The notes below the pieces were generated by a model, which was not told the origin of the DNA, made no database searches, and worked only from the letters and a program-made list of their open reading frames with translations. The translations under genes and the position numbers were made by a program. This document shows, piece by piece, positions 5,586-5,893 of a stretch of DNA of 5,893 nucleotides (position 1 is its first letter; each line of letters begins with the position of its first letter). The stretch comes from CAZBQG01 sp964493945 (GTDB taxonomy: Bacteria > Pseudomonadota > Alphaproteobacteria > Rhodospirillales > UBA2165): assembly GCA_964493945.1 (NCBI GenBank), contig CAZBQG010000259.1, positions 1 through 5,893 of the forward strand. Reading direction: 5' to 3'.

Positions 5586-5893
5586 TCACGCGGTAATCCC
5601 TTCCACCTGACAGAGGCAGGATTTGAAAGGCGGATAGCCGGAAATGGGATCGAGCGCCTCACCATCGGGAATCAGGGAATTGATGTTGGCCCCAGCCCAG
5701 CCGTGGAATCCATGCACCACGCCGGGCGCCATGATCTCCGTGACCCAGGCCTTCACCTCGATTTTCCCCGTCGGCGAGGAAACCTGGATCGGGTCCCCAT
5801 CGCGGATATCCCGGGCCAGCGCGTCTTCGGGACTGATTTGCAGCCGGGGATCGGGTTCGCGTTTGCGCAGGGTTTCCAGCATGCGCCCCTGGG
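5586..5893 (-). CDS. Molybdopterin oxidoreductase, C-terminal part (partial; continues past right edge)
   Basis: The frame is open to the right edge (…QGR before the ATG at 5882) and stops at 5586, so only about the last 101 residues are present. They match the molybdopterin-dinucleotide-binding domain (Molydop_binding type) of the DMSO reductase superfamily: LQISPEDALARDIRDGD, then VSSPTGKIEVKAWVTE, PGVVHGFHGW, and DPISGYPPFKSCLCQVE as the C-terminal cap. The segment ending DPISG-x-PP-x-KS-x-LC-x-V is typical of cytoplasmic or periplasmic bis-MGD enzymes related to thiosulfate reductase, acetylene hydratase or transhydroxylase. The catalytic ligand to Mo, any [4Fe-4S] cluster and any Tat signal lie outside the window, so the reaction cannot be assigned. 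It is the most upstream visible gene of the operon. Confidence 0.85.
   Translation of the reverse strand, partial: QGRMLETLRKREPDPRLQISPEDALARDIRDGDPIQVSSPTGKIEVKAWVTEIMAPGVVHGFHGWAGANINSLIPDGEALDPISGYPPFKSCLCQVEGITA

Noticed and set aside
2569..5893. Gallate-to-phloroglucinol pathway (UbiD decarboxylase plus molybdenum transhydroxylase)
   Set aside because: It is attractive because both families occur, but only the last ~100 residues of the Mo enzyme are visible. The TauD-like dioxygenase does not fit that anaerobic pathway, so assigning it would be guesswork.

Overview
The window looks like a fragment of a proteobacterial chromosome, most likely alphaproteobacterial. The evidence is moderate-to-high GC, Shine-Dalgarno-led genes, a secreted Sel1-repeat protein, and a catabolic operon made of families common in environmental alphaproteobacteria. 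The lineage is inferred from gene content only; there is no marker gene.

Left part (1 to about 1700, + strand). The first 130 bases hold three spaced copies of a GGTGGATTTTTACTCCGG-like motif, the kind found at an IS21-family transposon end. No transposase lies inside the window. Next comes a perfect inverted repeat matching the CRP-type consensus TGTGA-N6-TCACA, upstream of a gene for a secreted protein with seven exact 36-residue Sel1 repeats. After it is the 5' part of a second secreted helical-repeat (TPR) protein. That gene has a one-base frameshift and is cut off near 1695.

Right part (about 1695 to 5893, - strand). Five genes are read leftward in tight order: the C-terminal end of a molybdopterin oxidoreductase (running off the right edge), a TauD/TfdA-type Fe(II)/2-oxoglutarate dioxygenase, a small cupin, a UbiD-family (prenylated-FMN) decarboxylase, and a D-2-hydroxyacid dehydrogenase. 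Gaps are 27, 24 and 41 bases, followed by a 4-base ATGA overlap, so they very probably form one operon. The combination suggests catabolism of an aromatic or unsaturated carboxylic acid, but the substrate cannot be read from the sequence.

The dehydrogenase gene carries a one-base frameshift and has lost about its last 25 codons at the point where the TPR gene also loses its 3' end. The two truncated genes meet tail to tail, marking a deletion, a rearrangement or an assembly join near 1692-1698. The most interesting points are the unusual operon, this double-truncation junction, and the CRP-like palindrome.
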